Below the pieces are notes generated by a model. It saw only the letters and a program-made list of their open reading frames with translations, made no database searches and was not told the DNA's origin. A stretch of 64,000 nucleotides of DNA from Pseudohoeflea sp964511625 (lineage in GTDB: Bacteria > Pseudomonadota > Alphaproteobacteria > Rhizobiales > Rhizobiaceae), in the NCBI GenBank assembly GCA_964511625.1, contig CAZEJG010000019.1, forward strand, positions 1 through 64,000, in the 5' to 3' direction. A program made the translations under genes and the position numbers. Below, piece after piece: positions 1 to 9,035 of the stretch. The first letter of the stretch is position 1. Each line of letters begins with the position of its first letter.

Positions 1-98
1 GGGAGGTTGGTGGTGGACGAGCCACTCGCCAACCGGGTCAGGTCCGGAAGGAAGCAGCCCTAACGAGCCAGGCACGGGTCGCCGTGCCAGCCTCCCAC
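1..98 (+). ncRNA. ffs: Signal recognition particle RNA, small (4.5S-like) type
   Basis: This is the RNA scaffold of the bacterial signal recognition particle, which binds Ffh and targets nascent membrane proteins. The conserved apical domain is plain: GGTCAGGTCCGGAAGGAAGC starts at about position 37 and forms the asymmetric-loop and tetraloop region that binds Ffh. The 5' GGGAGG pairs with CCTCCC at 91-96, closing the helix. The exact 5' end may lie a few bases before the window. Its position just upstream of dnaX is common in Rhizobiales. Confidence 0.93.
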
Positions 99-189
99 CC
101 CAATCGGCGGCGGCCACGCGGCCCGACCTGAAGGCGGAGCCGCCGGCCGCGATACTCAAGGCATCGCTATTCGAGGGAACCCGCGGCGC

Positions 190-2118
190 ATGGACGACCA
201 GACCGGCTCCAATAAGCCAGTTGACGGCCAATCAGCCGACGCTTCGCCGGGACCCGACCGGACGGACAGGAACCAGGCCGGCTACAGGGTTCTGGCGCGC
301 AAGTACCGTCCCCGCGATTTCACCGACCTGATCGGCCAGGCGCCGATGGTGCGCACGCTAACCAACGCTTTCGAGACCGGACGCATCGCCCAGGCTTGGA
401 TGCTGACCGGCGTGCGCGGTGTCGGCAAGACGACCACCGCCCGCATTCTCGCCCGCGCGCTCAACTACAAGACCGACACGATCGACAGGCCGACCATCGA
501 TCTTGCCGAACTCGGCGAGCACTGCCAGGCGATCATGGACGGCCGTCATGTCGACGTCATCGAGATGGACGCCGCCTCACATACCGGCATCGACGACATC
601 CGCGACATCATCGAGCAGGTGCGCTACCGCCCGGTGTCGGCGCGCTACAAGGTCTACATCATCGACGAGGTCCACATGCTGTCGAATCAGGCCTTCAACG
701 GCCTGCTGAAGACGCTCGAGGAGCCGCCGTCGCACGTGAAGTTCATCTTCGCCACCACCGAAATCCGCAAGGTGCCGATCACGGTGCTCTCGCGCTGCCA
801 GCGTTTCGACCTGCGCCGTATCGACACCGCGCTGCTGGTCGAGCATTTCCGTTCGATCGCGGCCCAGGAAAAGGTCGGGATCGACGACGAATCGCTGGCC
901 ATGCTGGCGCGTGCTGCAGAAGGTTCGGTGCGTGACGGGCTGTCGCTGATGGACCAGGCGATCGCCCATGGCGGCGGCCAGGTGGATGCCGAAACGGTTC
1001 GCACCATGCTCGGCCTCGCCGACCGCTCGCGCATCGTCGGCCTGTTCGACCGGCTGATGGCCGGCGACGTGGCGGCCGCGCTCGCCAATTACCGCGACCA
1101 GTATGATTCGGGCGCCAATCCGGTGGTCGTCCTCAACGATCTCGCCGATCTGACCCATCTCGTCACCCGGCTGAAATTCGTGCCGGAAGCGGCGGAAGAC
1201 GCATCTCTGACCGAGGTCGAGCGCACCAGCGGCGCCGAATTCGCCGCACGGCTCTCCACCCCGGTGATCTCGCGCACCTGGCAGATGCTCCTGAAGGGCA
1301 TCGCCGAGACCGAGAATGCCGCGCGCCAGTCGGCCTCCGCCGAGATGGTCATCATCCGCATCGCCCACGCCGCGAGCCTGCCCTCGCCGGAAGAGGCGGC
1401 CCGGATCATTTCCCGCGGCGACCTCCAGCTCGGCAGTTCTGCGCCCGGAAACGGCGCCGGCGGCAATGGCAACGGCGCGTCGGGCGGGATGGCTTCGCCG
1501 TCCCAGCCGGGCGGATCGATGTCGCACGATCCCGGCCCGGCACCCCGCATGATGGCCGGTGGCGGTCGCGACGGCGGCCCGGTGATGCATCTCGCCCATT
1601 CCGCCGAACCCGCGCAGCAGCCGGTCATGCAGCCGGTGGGCCGCACCGAGTCGCAGGTGGAAACCGTACCAGTGCGCTCGATCGAGGACATGATCGCGCT
1701 CGCCGACAAGCACCGCGACATCCAGGCCAAGATCCAGCTCAGGACCATGGTGCGCCTCGTGCGCATCGAGCCGGGTCGGGTCGAGATCAACCTTACCGAC
1801 GACGCCAACCCGACGCTTCCGGGCGAACTGATCAAGAAACTCGCCGACTGGACCGGCACCAAGTGGACGGTGGCATTGAGCCGCGATCCGGGTCAGCCGA
1901 CGATCGCCGAAACCGAGAACGCCAGGCGCGAGGCGCTGGTCAGCGACGCCCGGCAGGATCCCGACGTCGCCGCCATCCTCAAGCAGTTCCCCGGCGCGAA
2001 GATAACCGACGTCCGCATCCTCGCCGCCGAGGAGGAATTTGCCGCCGAGAGCGTGAGCGAATCGGAGGAAGGCGATATCCTGCCCCGCGACGACGAGGGC
2101 ATGGACGATCCGTTCTGA
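190..2118 (+). CDS. dnaX: DNA polymerase III subunit gamma/tau
   Basis: This is the AAA+ clamp-loader subunit that loads the beta sliding clamp at replication forks (642 aa). Walker A is GVRGVGKTT at residues 74-82, Walker B ends in IIDE at about 157-160, sensor 1 is ATTE at 188-191, and the SRC arginine-finger motif is at 201-203. Of the zinc-module cysteines found in the E. coli protein only one (C112) is evident, which I take as usual for this lineage. Residues 410-480 form a Gly/Pro/Met-rich linker to the tau-type C-terminal domain. The start is the first ATG with a GAGGG somewhat far upstream (12-13 nt), so it is only moderately certain. It is followed by ybaB and recR in the usual order. 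Confidence 0.97.
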   Translation: MDDQTGSNKPVDGQSADASPGPDRTDRNQAGYRVLARKYRPRDFTDLIGQAPMVRTLTNAFETGRIAQAWMLTGVRGVGKTTTARILARALNYKTDTIDRPTIDLAELGEHCQAIMDGRHVDVIEMDAASHTGIDDIRDIIEQVRYRPVSARYKVYIIDEVHMLSNQAFNGLLKTLEEPPSHVKFIFATTEIRKVPITVLSRCQRFDLRRIDTALLVEHFRSIAAQEKVGIDDESLAMLARAAEGSVRDGLSLMDQAIAHGGGQVDAETVRTMLGLADRSRIVGLFDRLMAGDVAAALANYRDQYDSGANPVVVLNDLADLTHLVTRLKFVPEAAEDASLTEVERTSGAEFAARLSTPVISRTWQMLLKGIAETENAARQSASAEMVIIRIAHAASLPSPEEAARIISRGDLQLGSSAPGNGAGGNGNGASGGMASPSQPGGSMSHDPGPAPRMMAGGGRDGGPVMHLAHSAEPAQQPVMQPVGRTESQVETVPVRSIEDMIALADKHRDIQAKIQLRTMVRLVRIEPGRVEINLTDDANPTLPGELIKKLADWTGTKWTVALSRDPGQPTIAETENARREALVSDARQDPDVAAILKQFPGAKITDVRILAAEEEFAAESVSESEEGDILPRDDEGMDDPF

Positions 2119-2172
2119 GGACGAAGCGGGCCGACCAGCCAAACCATTTGAACAGACAGGAAGGAAACGCCG

Positions 2173-2496
2173 ATGAAGGACATCATGGGCATGATGGGCA
2201 AGCTCAAGGACATGCAGTCCAAGATGCAGAACATGCAGGCCGAGATTGCCGAGCTGGAAGCCGAAGGCGTGGCCGGGGGCGGACTGGTCAAGGTCAGGCT
2301 CGCCGGCAAGGGCGAGATGCTGGGCCTTACCGTCGATCCGTCGCTCCTGAAGGAAGACGAAGCCGAGATCCTCGAGGACCTGATCCTCGCCGCCCACAAC
2401 GACGCCAAGACCAAGCTCGACGACGCCATCCAGAAGAAGACCGAGGAACTGACCGCCGGCCTGCCGATCCCGCCCGGCATGAAACTGCCGTTCTGA
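2173..2496 (+). CDS. YbaB/EbfC family nucleoid-associated protein
   Basis: A 107-aa protein of the YbaB/EbfC family, small dimeric DNA-binding proteins that coat the nucleoid. The N-terminal part is Met/Lys/Gln-rich and helical (KDIMGMMGKLKDMQSKMQ), followed by the GGGLVKVRLAGKGE core and the LKEDEAEILEDLI helix typical of the family. The C-terminus ends with the family-typical GLPIPPGMKLPF. A strong ribosome-binding site (AGGAAGGA) precedes the ATG. It sits between dnaX and recR, with which it is very often co-transcribed. Confidence 0.95.
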   Translation: MKDIMGMMGKLKDMQSKMQNMQAEIAELEAEGVAGGGLVKVRLAGKGEMLGLTVDPSLLKEDEAEILEDLILAAHNDAKTKLDDAIQKKTEELTAGLPIPPGMKLPF

Positions 2497-2515
2497 TCGG
2501 GACCGGCGACGCCTC

Positions 2516-3121
2516 ATGGCCAGGAAAGTCACAGGTCCGGAGATCGAGCGGCTGATACAGCTCCTCGCCCGTGTTCCGGGCCTGGGGCCGCGGTCTGCGC
2601 GCCGCGCAGCCCTCCACATGATCAAGAAGAAGGAGCAGCTGCTCGGGCCGCTGGCCGCCGCCATGAGCGAGGCCAACGAGCGCGTCGGGCTCTGCTCGGT
2701 CTGCGGCAACGCCGATACCTCCGACCCCTGCACCATCTGCTCGGACCCGACACGTGACCAGAGCGTCATCATCGTCGTCGAAGACGTCTCCGACCTCTGG
2801 GCTCTCGAGCGCGCGGCGGCGATGAACGCCGCCTACCACGTGCTCGGCGGCACGCTCTCTCCGCTCGACGGCGTCGGCCCGGACGATCTCAACATTGCCG
2901 CCCTCGTCGATCGCGTCTCGGCAGGCGGGGTCCGCGAGATCCTGATCGCCGTCAACGCTACGGTGGAGGGCCAGACGACGGCTCACTACATCATCGACCA
3001 GCTCGCCGGACTCGACGTGAAGATCACGCGGCTGGCTCACGGCGTGCCGGTCGGCGGCGAACTCGACTATCTCGACGAGGGCACGCTGGCCGCCGCCATC
3101 CGCTCGCGCACCAGCTTCTGA
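2516..3121 (+). CDS. recR: Recombination mediator protein RecR
   Basis: A 201-aa protein acting with RecF/RecO to load RecA on gapped single-stranded DNA. The N-terminal helix-hairpin-helix (VPGLGPRSARR, about 20-30) is followed by a four-cysteine zinc finger (C60, C63, C72, C75) and a TOPRIM domain with the acidic signature VVEDVSDLWALE. The length matches the family. It begins 19 nt after ybaB and probably shares its transcript. Confidence 0.97.
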   Translation: MARKVTGPEIERLIQLLARVPGLGPRSARRAALHMIKKKEQLLGPLAAAMSEANERVGLCSVCGNADTSDPCTICSDPTRDQSVIIVVEDVSDLWALERAAAMNAAYHVLGGTLSPLDGVGPDDLNIAALVDRVSAGGVREILIAVNATVEGQTTAHYIIDQLAGLDVKITRLAHGVPVGGELDYLDEGTLAAAIRSRTSF

Positions 3122-3284
3122 TTTCCCGCAGGCAGGTGCTCGGGCCCCGACCTTCGTTCACGCACCGCAACAGTCTGCGCCAATTCGTGCGTTCGCGCCG
3201 CCAAACAGTCCTTGCTTTCGCCGCTTTCGCGGTGATAGCCAAGCCGGCGAGTGCGGGGGACTCGGCTGGCATCACGGGGAAATT

Positions 3285-4403
3285 ATGGTTCAGTACATCG
3301 ATCTGAAGTCGCAATATGCGCGTCTCAAGGACCGCATCGGCGAAAACATGTCCGAAGTCCTCGACGGCGGACAATATGTTCTCGGACCGGCGGTCCAGAA
3401 TTTCGAGAATGAGATGAGCGACTATCTCGGCGTCAAGCACGCGATCGGCGTGTCCAACGGCACCGACGCCATCATCATGGCGCTGCTCGGCCTCAGGCTG
3501 ACCCCGAAGGATGCGGTCTTCGTGCCCTCCTTCACCTATGTCGCCACCGCCGAGGCGATCCTGATGGGCAACGCCACGCCGGTCTTCGTCGATGTCGACG
3601 AGAAATCCTTCAACGTCGATCCTGCCGATCTCGCCGCCCGCATCGAGGCGGTGAAGGCCGAAGGCAAGCTCACCCCGCGCGTCATCATCGCCGTCGACCT
3701 CTTCGGCCAGCCGGCCGACTATGCGGCGCTCAGGAAGATCGCCGACGAGCACGATCTCTTCATCATCGCCGACGCGGCGCAGTCGATCGGCGGCAAGTCG
3801 GGCAACAAGATGATCGGCGGCCTCGCCGACTGCACCACGACCAGCTTCTATCCTACCAAGCCGCTCGGCTGCTACGGCGACGGCGGCATGGTGTTCACCG
3901 ACAGTGACGAACTGGCGGCCATCTACAAGTCGGTCCGCGCCCATGGCGAGGGCGCCCACCGCTACGACGTCGTGCGCATCGGCATGAACGCCCGGCTCGA
4001 TTCGCTGCAGGCGGCGATCCTGTCGGCCAAGCTCGGCATCTTCGAGGACGAACTCGAGAACCGCGAGCGGGTGGCGAAGATCTATGACGAGCGGCTGAAA
4101 GATGTCGTCACCGTGCCGTGGCGGGTGCCGAATTCCCGCTGCGCCTGGGCCCAGTACACGATCCAGGCCGACGACCGCGACGGCCTCAAGGATCATCTGG
4201 CTGCCGAGAAGCTCGTCTCGATGGTCTTTTACGCCAAGCCCATGCACCTGCAGACGGCCTACGAGATGCATGGCGACGGCGCAGGCTCGCTGCCGGTGAG
4301 CGAACGGCTCGCCGACCGCGTTCTCAGCCTGCCGATGAACCCGTATCTCTCGGACGAGGAAGTCCACCGCGTCTGCGACCGGATCATCTCCTTCTACAAC
4401 TGA
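3285..4403 (+). CDS. DegT/DnrJ/EryC1/StrS family sugar aminotransferase
   Basis: A PLP-dependent aminotransferase of nucleotide-sugar biosynthesis (372 aa), most like WbpE-type enzymes that aminate a 3-keto sugar for surface polysaccharide. The SNGTDAI motif (57-63) binds the cofactor phosphate, DAAQ at 163-166 supplies the ring-contacting Asp, and K192 in FYPTKPLGCYGDGG is the Schiff-base lysine. The ATG follows GGGGAA at good spacing. It stands alone on its strand between recR and a lytic transglycosylase; no other sugar-nucleotide gene adjoins it, so the exact substrate cannot be named. The substrate guess is inference from family resemblance. Confidence 0.9.
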   Translation: MVQYIDLKSQYARLKDRIGENMSEVLDGGQYVLGPAVQNFENEMSDYLGVKHAIGVSNGTDAIIMALLGLRLTPKDAVFVPSFTYVATAEAILMGNATPVFVDVDEKSFNVDPADLAARIEAVKAEGKLTPRVIIAVDLFGQPADYAALRKIADEHDLFIIADAAQSIGGKSGNKMIGGLADCTTTSFYPTKPLGCYGDGGMVFTDSDELAAIYKSVRAHGEGAHRYDVVRIGMNARLDSLQAAILSAKLGIFEDELENRERVAKIYDERLKDVVTVPWRVPNSRCAWAQYTIQADDRDGLKDHLAAEKLVSMVFYAKPMHLQTAYEMHGDGAGSLPVSERLADRVLSLPMNPYLSDEEVHRVCDRIISFYN

Positions 4404-4430
4404 TCGGTCTGCCGCTGGTCCGATGACCCG

Positions 4431-4450
4431 CCCCCGGCTTATGCTGGGGG
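4431..4450 (+). promoter_or_regulatory. GC hairpin abutting the start codon of the lytic transglycosylase
   Basis: CCCCCGGC (4431-4438), a 4-nt loop (TTAT) and GCTGGGGG (4443-4450) form a stem ending 1 nt before the ATG at 4452. No T-run follows, so it is a poor terminator. It buries the only G-rich stretch before the start codon, so it could limit translation or mark a wrongly placed start. Confidence 0.4.
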
Positions 4451-4451
4451 C

Positions 4452-5687
4452 ATGATTCGGATTTTCGCACTTCTCCTAGCCGCCCTCCTCGTTTCTCCGC
4501 TCGCCGCCGGGCCGGCCTCGGCCGCCAGCAGAAGTGAGGTCGAGGCGCTCTACGCCCAGTGGCGCGAGACCGATCTCTGGCCCGAGGCGCAATCGCGCGG
4601 CGTTTCGCGCGCGTCCTTTGACAGGGCGATGAAGGGCGTCGGGCTCAACTGGGACCTGCCGGACCTCGCCCCGCCCGGTTTCCCCAAGCCGAAGGAGCGC
4701 AAGCAGAGCCAGGCGGAATTCCGCAGCCCGGGCGCCTATTTCTCCGAAAAGCGCCTGCAGGGACTGGCCGCCACCGGCCGGTCGCTCGCAAGCCGCCACG
4801 CAGCCGTGCTCAAGCGCATCGAGGCGCAATGGGGTGTTCCGTCGGGCATCATCATCGCCATCTGGGGCCGCGAATCCGGTTTCGGCGGCGCGAAGATCCC
4901 CCATTCGATCTTCGACGTCCTCGCCACCAAGGCCTTCATGTCGACCCGCAAGGATCTGTTCCGGAAGGAACTGCTCGCCGCCCTGCAGATCGTCCAGAGC
5001 GGTATCGCGCCCGGACAGATGAAGAGTTCCTGGGCCGGGGCCATGGGCCAGCCGCAGTTCCTGCCCTCGAGCTATCTCGCCTACGCGGTCGATTTCGACG
5101 GCGACGGCCACGCCGATATCTGGAACTCGGTGCCCGATACGCTGGCCTCGATTGCCAACTACCTGTCGCAGAAGGGCTGGCAGCGCGGCCGCGACTGGGG
5201 TTTCGAGGCGGTGATCCCGCAGGGCGTCACCTGCGCGCTCGAAGGCCCTGACCGGGCGCGGAAAATCGCCGACTGGACGAAGATGGGCATCATCCGCATT
5301 TCCGGCCGTCCGTTCCCGGACAACGAGCGCGGGCAGGCCGGCATGGTGCTGGTGCCGGCTGGCGTCTATGGGCCGGAATTCGTCGTCACGCCGAATTTCT
5401 ATGTGATCAAGGAGTACAACAACTCCGACCTATACGCGCTCTTCATCGGCAATCTCGCCGACCGTATCACCTATGGCTCGGGCGGCTTCGTCACCGGCTG
5501 GCAGGACATCGGCGTGATGCTGCGCTCCGACATTGCCCGCCTCCAGAAGACGCTCGAAGGCCAGGGCTATGATGTCGGCGGCGCCGACGGCCTGCCCGGC
5601 TACAAGACCCGCCGCTCGATCGGCGAATGGCAGGAAAAGCGGGGGCAGCGACCCACCTGTTTCCCGACCGCCAGCATGGTGAAGTAA
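4452..5687 (+). CDS. Lytic murein transglycosylase, MltB-like (SLT_2) with C-terminal peptidoglycan-binding domain
   Basis: A 411-aa exported enzyme that cleaves the MurNAc-GlcNAc bond of peptidoglycan, leaving 1,6-anhydro ends. The N-terminus is a signal peptide (hydrophobic 3-20, likely cut after ASA at about 23-25). The catalytic Glu is E141 in IWGRESGFGG, and the family motifs GAMGQPQFLPSSY and DFDGDGHADIW follow. The last 65 or so residues (VMLRSDIARLQKTLEGQGY...) form a peptidoglycan-binding 1 domain. There is no good Shine-Dalgarno; a hairpin abuts the ATG. The signal peptide supports this start. Confidence 0.93.
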   Translation: MIRIFALLLAALLVSPLAAGPASAASRSEVEALYAQWRETDLWPEAQSRGVSRASFDRAMKGVGLNWDLPDLAPPGFPKPKERKQSQAEFRSPGAYFSEKRLQGLAATGRSLASRHAAVLKRIEAQWGVPSGIIIAIWGRESGFGGAKIPHSIFDVLATKAFMSTRKDLFRKELLAALQIVQSGIAPGQMKSSWAGAMGQPQFLPSSYLAYAVDFDGDGHADIWNSVPDTLASIANYLSQKGWQRGRDWGFEAVIPQGVTCALEGPDRARKIADWTKMGIIRISGRPFPDNERGQAGMVLVPAGVYGPEFVVTPNFYVIKEYNNSDLYALFIGNLADRITYGSGGFVTGWQDIGVMLRSDIARLQKTLEGQGYDVGGADGLPGYKTRRSIGEWQEKRGQRPTCFPTASMVK

Positions 5688-5702
5688 GCCGGCTTACGAG
5701 AT

Positions 5703-5730
5703 AAAAAGGACGCCCGCCGGAGCGGGCGCC
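5703..5730 (-). terminator. Rho-independent terminator of the autotransporter gene
   Basis: Read on the minus strand, a GC stem of 8-9 bp (GCGCCCGC / GCGGGCGT with a TCCG loop) is followed directly by CTTTTT. It lies about 60 nt beyond the stop codon of the autotransporter gene. Confidence 0.75.
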
Positions 5731-5789
5731 AGGTGTCGCCTGACAGGCGAGGACCTCGAGAAATCAGGTCGGGACATCAGCCCAACAAC

Positions 5790-7712
5790 TCAGAACGCAA
5801 CCTTCACGCCGCCGTTTGCCGACCAGGCCCAGCTGTCGTCGCTGTAGATGCCGAGCTTGCCGCCGCCATAGAGGCTGGTGCGCTCGTCGAGCTGCAGCTC
5901 GGCCGAGGCGCCAAAGCGGCCGCCGGTGACCGAGCGGTCGGTGAAGGCGGAGGTGGTGAAGGCGGTGTTGACCAGCGTGGCGTCGAAGCTCGAATCGCCG
6001 AGATTGAGGCTTTCGACGAGGGCTGCCGACAGATCGAGCCGCAGGTCCATGCCGTTGTCGAACGCGTGCGTCTTGCCGAGCCGGACTTCGAGGCTTGCCT
6101 CGACCACATGCGAGGAGCGGTCGTCATAGCTCACATTCTGCACCGAACCGGTCTCGGTGTAGCCGTCGAGCCAGGTGCCGACATAGCGCAGCCGGGCGCC
6201 CGGTGTCAGCGACCAGCCGTCGGCGAGCGCGAGCTTGCGGCTGACGGCGAGTTCGGGGGCGATATACCAGCCGTCATAGGAACCGGTGGCCGCATCGCCG
6301 CCGCCGCTGACGCCGCGGGTGGTTTTTGCCTTGAGCCCGCCGGCGATGACGAGCGCATCGATATCATAGGCGCCATGCTGGCCGCCGTAATAGGCGCCGG
6401 CAAAGGCGGTATCGGCATCGACTGAGCCCGTCCCAGCCGGCCCGTCATTGGACAACTGCCCGATACCGCCGAGGAACCCGGCGCGCATGGCGCCGTCGCG
6501 GATCTCGTAGCCCGCCACCAGACCGGCATGTGCGGTGTCCGTGAGACTATCGCGGTCGCGCCCGCCGCCGCCGAAGCCGTTGAGCCAGAAGAAGCGGGTG
6601 GCGTCATTCTGTGCAGGGTTCGCAAGGTCCGTGACCGCAGCCGCCGCGCCGGTCAGCGCCGGCACGGGCGCATAGGCGAGGGCGGGATTGTTGCCGGCAG
6701 GGCCGCCTTGTGGCGTGATTCCGCCGACGATGTCGCTGATCGCGCCGATCTGCAGGCCGATGGCGCCGGGCAGCGCCGAGGCGCCGTTCGACTGCACCAC
6801 GTCGAGCACCGCCTCGTCGGACGGATCGCCGGTGACGATCAGGCTCTGGTAACGGTTGTAGAGGGTGACGTCGTTGTCGTCCTCGGCAAACCCCTTCACG
6901 GCCATGGTGTAGCTGCCGGGCGCGAAGTGGATGGTGTTGTCGACGGTATTCACGAAATTGACGGAAGACCCGAAGCTTGCCCCTGGCTCGATGTAAAGCG
7001 TGTTGCCGCCGGTCAGGAAGGCCAGGTTCTCGATATGGCCGGACTGGTAGAGTTCGATCGATTTGAACGAGGTGCCGAGCCCGAAGACATAACCTGTGTT
7101 CAACATGCGTGCCTCAACCCGCAAGGTGACGAAACTTTCCATCCGCCCGTGATTTTCGATGGTTACGTCCCCTCTTCCGCTGACATCAAGCGAGGATCCA
7201 TTACCCTTGAGAACGCCCGTTTCGGTGTTGAGCAGGTAGAAATTCTCGCCGTCCACGATCTGGATCGCTCCATAGTAGCCGTCGATCGTGCCGCTGTTGA
7301 TCAGATCGAAATCCCTCGAATGACGGACGGCGATTCCGCTGTCCGACTCGGAGTCGATCGTGCCTTCGTTGTACAGACCGAAATACCAGGAATCGAAGAC
7401 GCTGATACCGGCAGCATATCCCTTCATCGTACCTTCGTTGACGAACGAGAAGTCGAACCCGTAGCGAACATCCAGTGCGCCGTAAGCCCCGGGGGTATAG
7501 TCGTTCATCTCTCCACGGTTGACGACGTCGAACAGCGACCGATGGTCTGCAAAGACGCTGTGCACCGTGCCCGGTCCAAGGTCATAGAAGCACATGTCGT
7601 CGACCACGATCAGGCCGGACGAGGGGACGCTGCAGGCGGCCTCGGCGGCCGAGGGGAGAAGAAGCGCAGCGACGATGGCCGCGGCTGAGGTCGAAGATTT
7701 GAGCTGGTTCAC
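5790..7712 (-). CDS. Classical (type Va) autotransporter outer-membrane beta-barrel protein
   Basis: A 640-aa surface protein. An N-terminal signal peptide (about 1-26, ending AEA) precedes a passenger of roughly 300 residues rich in short beta-helix repeats with recurring NxGTI/NEGTM turns (VNRGEM, VNEGTM, YNEGTID, INSGTIDG). The last 270 or so residues are an autotransporter barrel starting near FFWLNGFGGGG and ending in the aromatic beta-signal VKVAF. The start is GTG (cac at 7710-7712) with GGGGG about 8 nt upstream, and it places the signal peptide exactly. An AraC-type regulator lies next upstream on the same strand. The passenger is short and its target is unknown. Confidence 0.88.
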   Translation of the reverse strand: MNQLKSSTSAAAIVAALLLPSAAEAACSVPSSGLIVVDDMCFYDLGPGTVHSVFADHRSLFDVVNRGEMNDYTPGAYGALDVRYGFDFSFVNEGTMKGYAAGISVFDSWYFGLYNEGTIDSESDSGIAVRHSRDFDLINSGTIDGYYGAIQIVDGENFYLLNTETGVLKGNGSSLDVSGRGDVTIENHGRMESFVTLRVEARMLNTGYVFGLGTSFKSIELYQSGHIENLAFLTGGNTLYIEPGASFGSSVNFVNTVDNTIHFAPGSYTMAVKGFAEDDNDVTLYNRYQSLIVTGDPSDEAVLDVVQSNGASALPGAIGLQIGAISDIVGGITPQGGPAGNNPALAYAPVPALTGAAAAVTDLANPAQNDATRFFWLNGFGGGGRDRDSLTDTAHAGLVAGYEIRDGAMRAGFLGGIGQLSNDGPAGTGSVDADTAFAGAYYGGQHGAYDIDALVIAGGLKAKTTRGVSGGGDAATGSYDGWYIAPELAVSRKLALADGWSLTPGARLRYVGTWLDGYTETGSVQNVSYDDRSSHVVEASLEVRLGKTHAFDNGMDLRLDLSAALVESLNLGDSSFDATLVNTAFTTSAFTDRSVTGGRFGASAELQLDERTSLYGGGKLGIYSDDSWAWSANGGVKVAF

Positions 7713-7864
7713 TGGTACGCCCCCGGTACAGAACTGATGTATGTTCTGCCTAGCTACCGTGAGCAGGAAATCGGCCGTTATCGAATCCGTCTCAGTGAGA
7801 CAGGGGAGTCTTGCGCCTCCGTCTCAAACGCGGCTTGCAGATGGTGCGAGCCCGTCAACCGACC

Positions 7865-8893
7865 TCAGAGATTGGCGAGCCAGCCCGGAAACAGCCGCCC
7901 GTCGGGGGTCGGCTTCACCGCGCCGGTCCAGCCCCTGTCGGCCATGACCGCGGCCCGGTATTCGCTCGGCGTGTAGCCGTGATGAGCCTTGAAGCTGCGG
8001 GTGAACTGGGCGTCGCTCGAAAAACAGAACTGATGCGCGATGTCGCCGATGCGCACGCCGCTTTCGAGATCGGCAAGGGCGCGGGCGGCGGCCTTCATCC
8101 GGGCTTCGCGGATCACTCTCGCCACGCCGCCCGCCGGCTCGAAGATGCGGTAGAGCGTCGAACGCGACACGCCGAGTTCGCGCGCCAGCATGTCAGGCGA
8201 CAATCGGGGAGAGGACAGCCGCTCGTCGATGATCTGCCGGGCCCGGGCGAGAAGCGCCAGTTCGAGATCGTCCTGCGCGGTCTTCGACAGCTCGCCGGCC
8301 GATGGCACGAGACAGGTGGCGATCAGCGAAGGTGTCAGCGCCGCAATGCCTTCGGGCATCGATCCGAAAAGATCGCGGCCATGGCGCATGATCGAGACGA
8401 GGTGATCGCCGAGAAACAGCGCGCCGCCGTGAAACTGCGGGGTCTGGTGGAGACGCGCCAGGGCGTCGGCATGCGGACCGAAGATGCGCCGTGGCAGCAC
8501 CACAGAGACATTGTGCTCCGGGGTGATGTTGCGTTCGGAGACCTGGCCGAGATCGATGACGAGAACGCTGAGCGTCCGCCCACCAGCGGCCGGTGCGCGA
8601 TCGAGGTCGACCCGGATCATTAGGTGGTCGATGAAATCGCGCACGACCCGCCTGCGGCTGCGCTCGTAGACGAATTCCCGCGTCTGCATGGCGCTGACGA
8701 GCATCGTGCCCATGTTGAGGCTCTCGATGCTGGCGGAAAAGCGGGCCGTCTCCTCGTCGTCGGGTGCCGCCATGTCGAACATCGAGCCGATGCGAAGGCT
8801 GAAAGCCTCGAACCGGTCACCGGGTGCGAGCTGATTGGTGGAGAATTGCTGCAGTTTCAGCGGCGGGGCCGTGGTGGTCATGACCGTCTTCAT
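7865..8893 (-). CDS. AraC family transcriptional regulator
   Basis: A 342-aa regulator with an N-terminal AraC_binding_2-like domain (APGDRFEAFSLRIGSMF... about 15-200) and a C-terminal double helix-turn-helix (about 235-340) containing LARELGVSRSTLYRIFEPAGGV and IGDIAHQFCFSSDAQFTRSFKAHHGYTPSEYR. The ATG at 8893 starts MKTVMTTT; AAGGAAGGGG lies about 14 nt upstream. A second in-frame ATG at 8881 is possible, and the reading frame runs further upstream without family similarity. It ends about 150 nt before the autotransporter start and may control it, which is inference from position only. Confidence 0.9.
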   Translation of the reverse strand: MKTVMTTTAPPLKLQQFSTNQLAPGDRFEAFSLRIGSMFDMAAPDDEETARFSASIESLNMGTMLVSAMQTREFVYERSRRRVVRDFIDHLMIRVDLDRAPAAGGRTLSVLVIDLGQVSERNITPEHNVSVVLPRRIFGPHADALARLHQTPQFHGGALFLGDHLVSIMRHGRDLFGSMPEGIAALTPSLIATCLVPSAGELSKTAQDDLELALLARARQIIDERLSSPRLSPDMLARELGVSRSTLYRIFEPAGGVARVIREARMKAAARALADLESGVRIGDIAHQFCFSSDAQFTRSFKAHHGYTPSEYRAAVMADRGWTGAVKPTPDGRLFPGWLANL

Positions 8894-9035
8894 TGGCGGG
8901 TACGGGCAACCCCTTCCTTTTCGCAGATTGGGACAAATACGCAAGAGCGGGCCCCCCGGATGATACGCGGCGGATAACGCCGCCTCCGGGGTCTCGGATA
9001 GATGTGCGCGACCACCCGTTTTCCGGAGAGCACAC

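Noticed and set aside
577..2772. Very long open frame antisense to dnaX, ybaB and recR
   Set aside because: It crosses three well-identified genes, has no family pattern, and results from high-GC codon bias.
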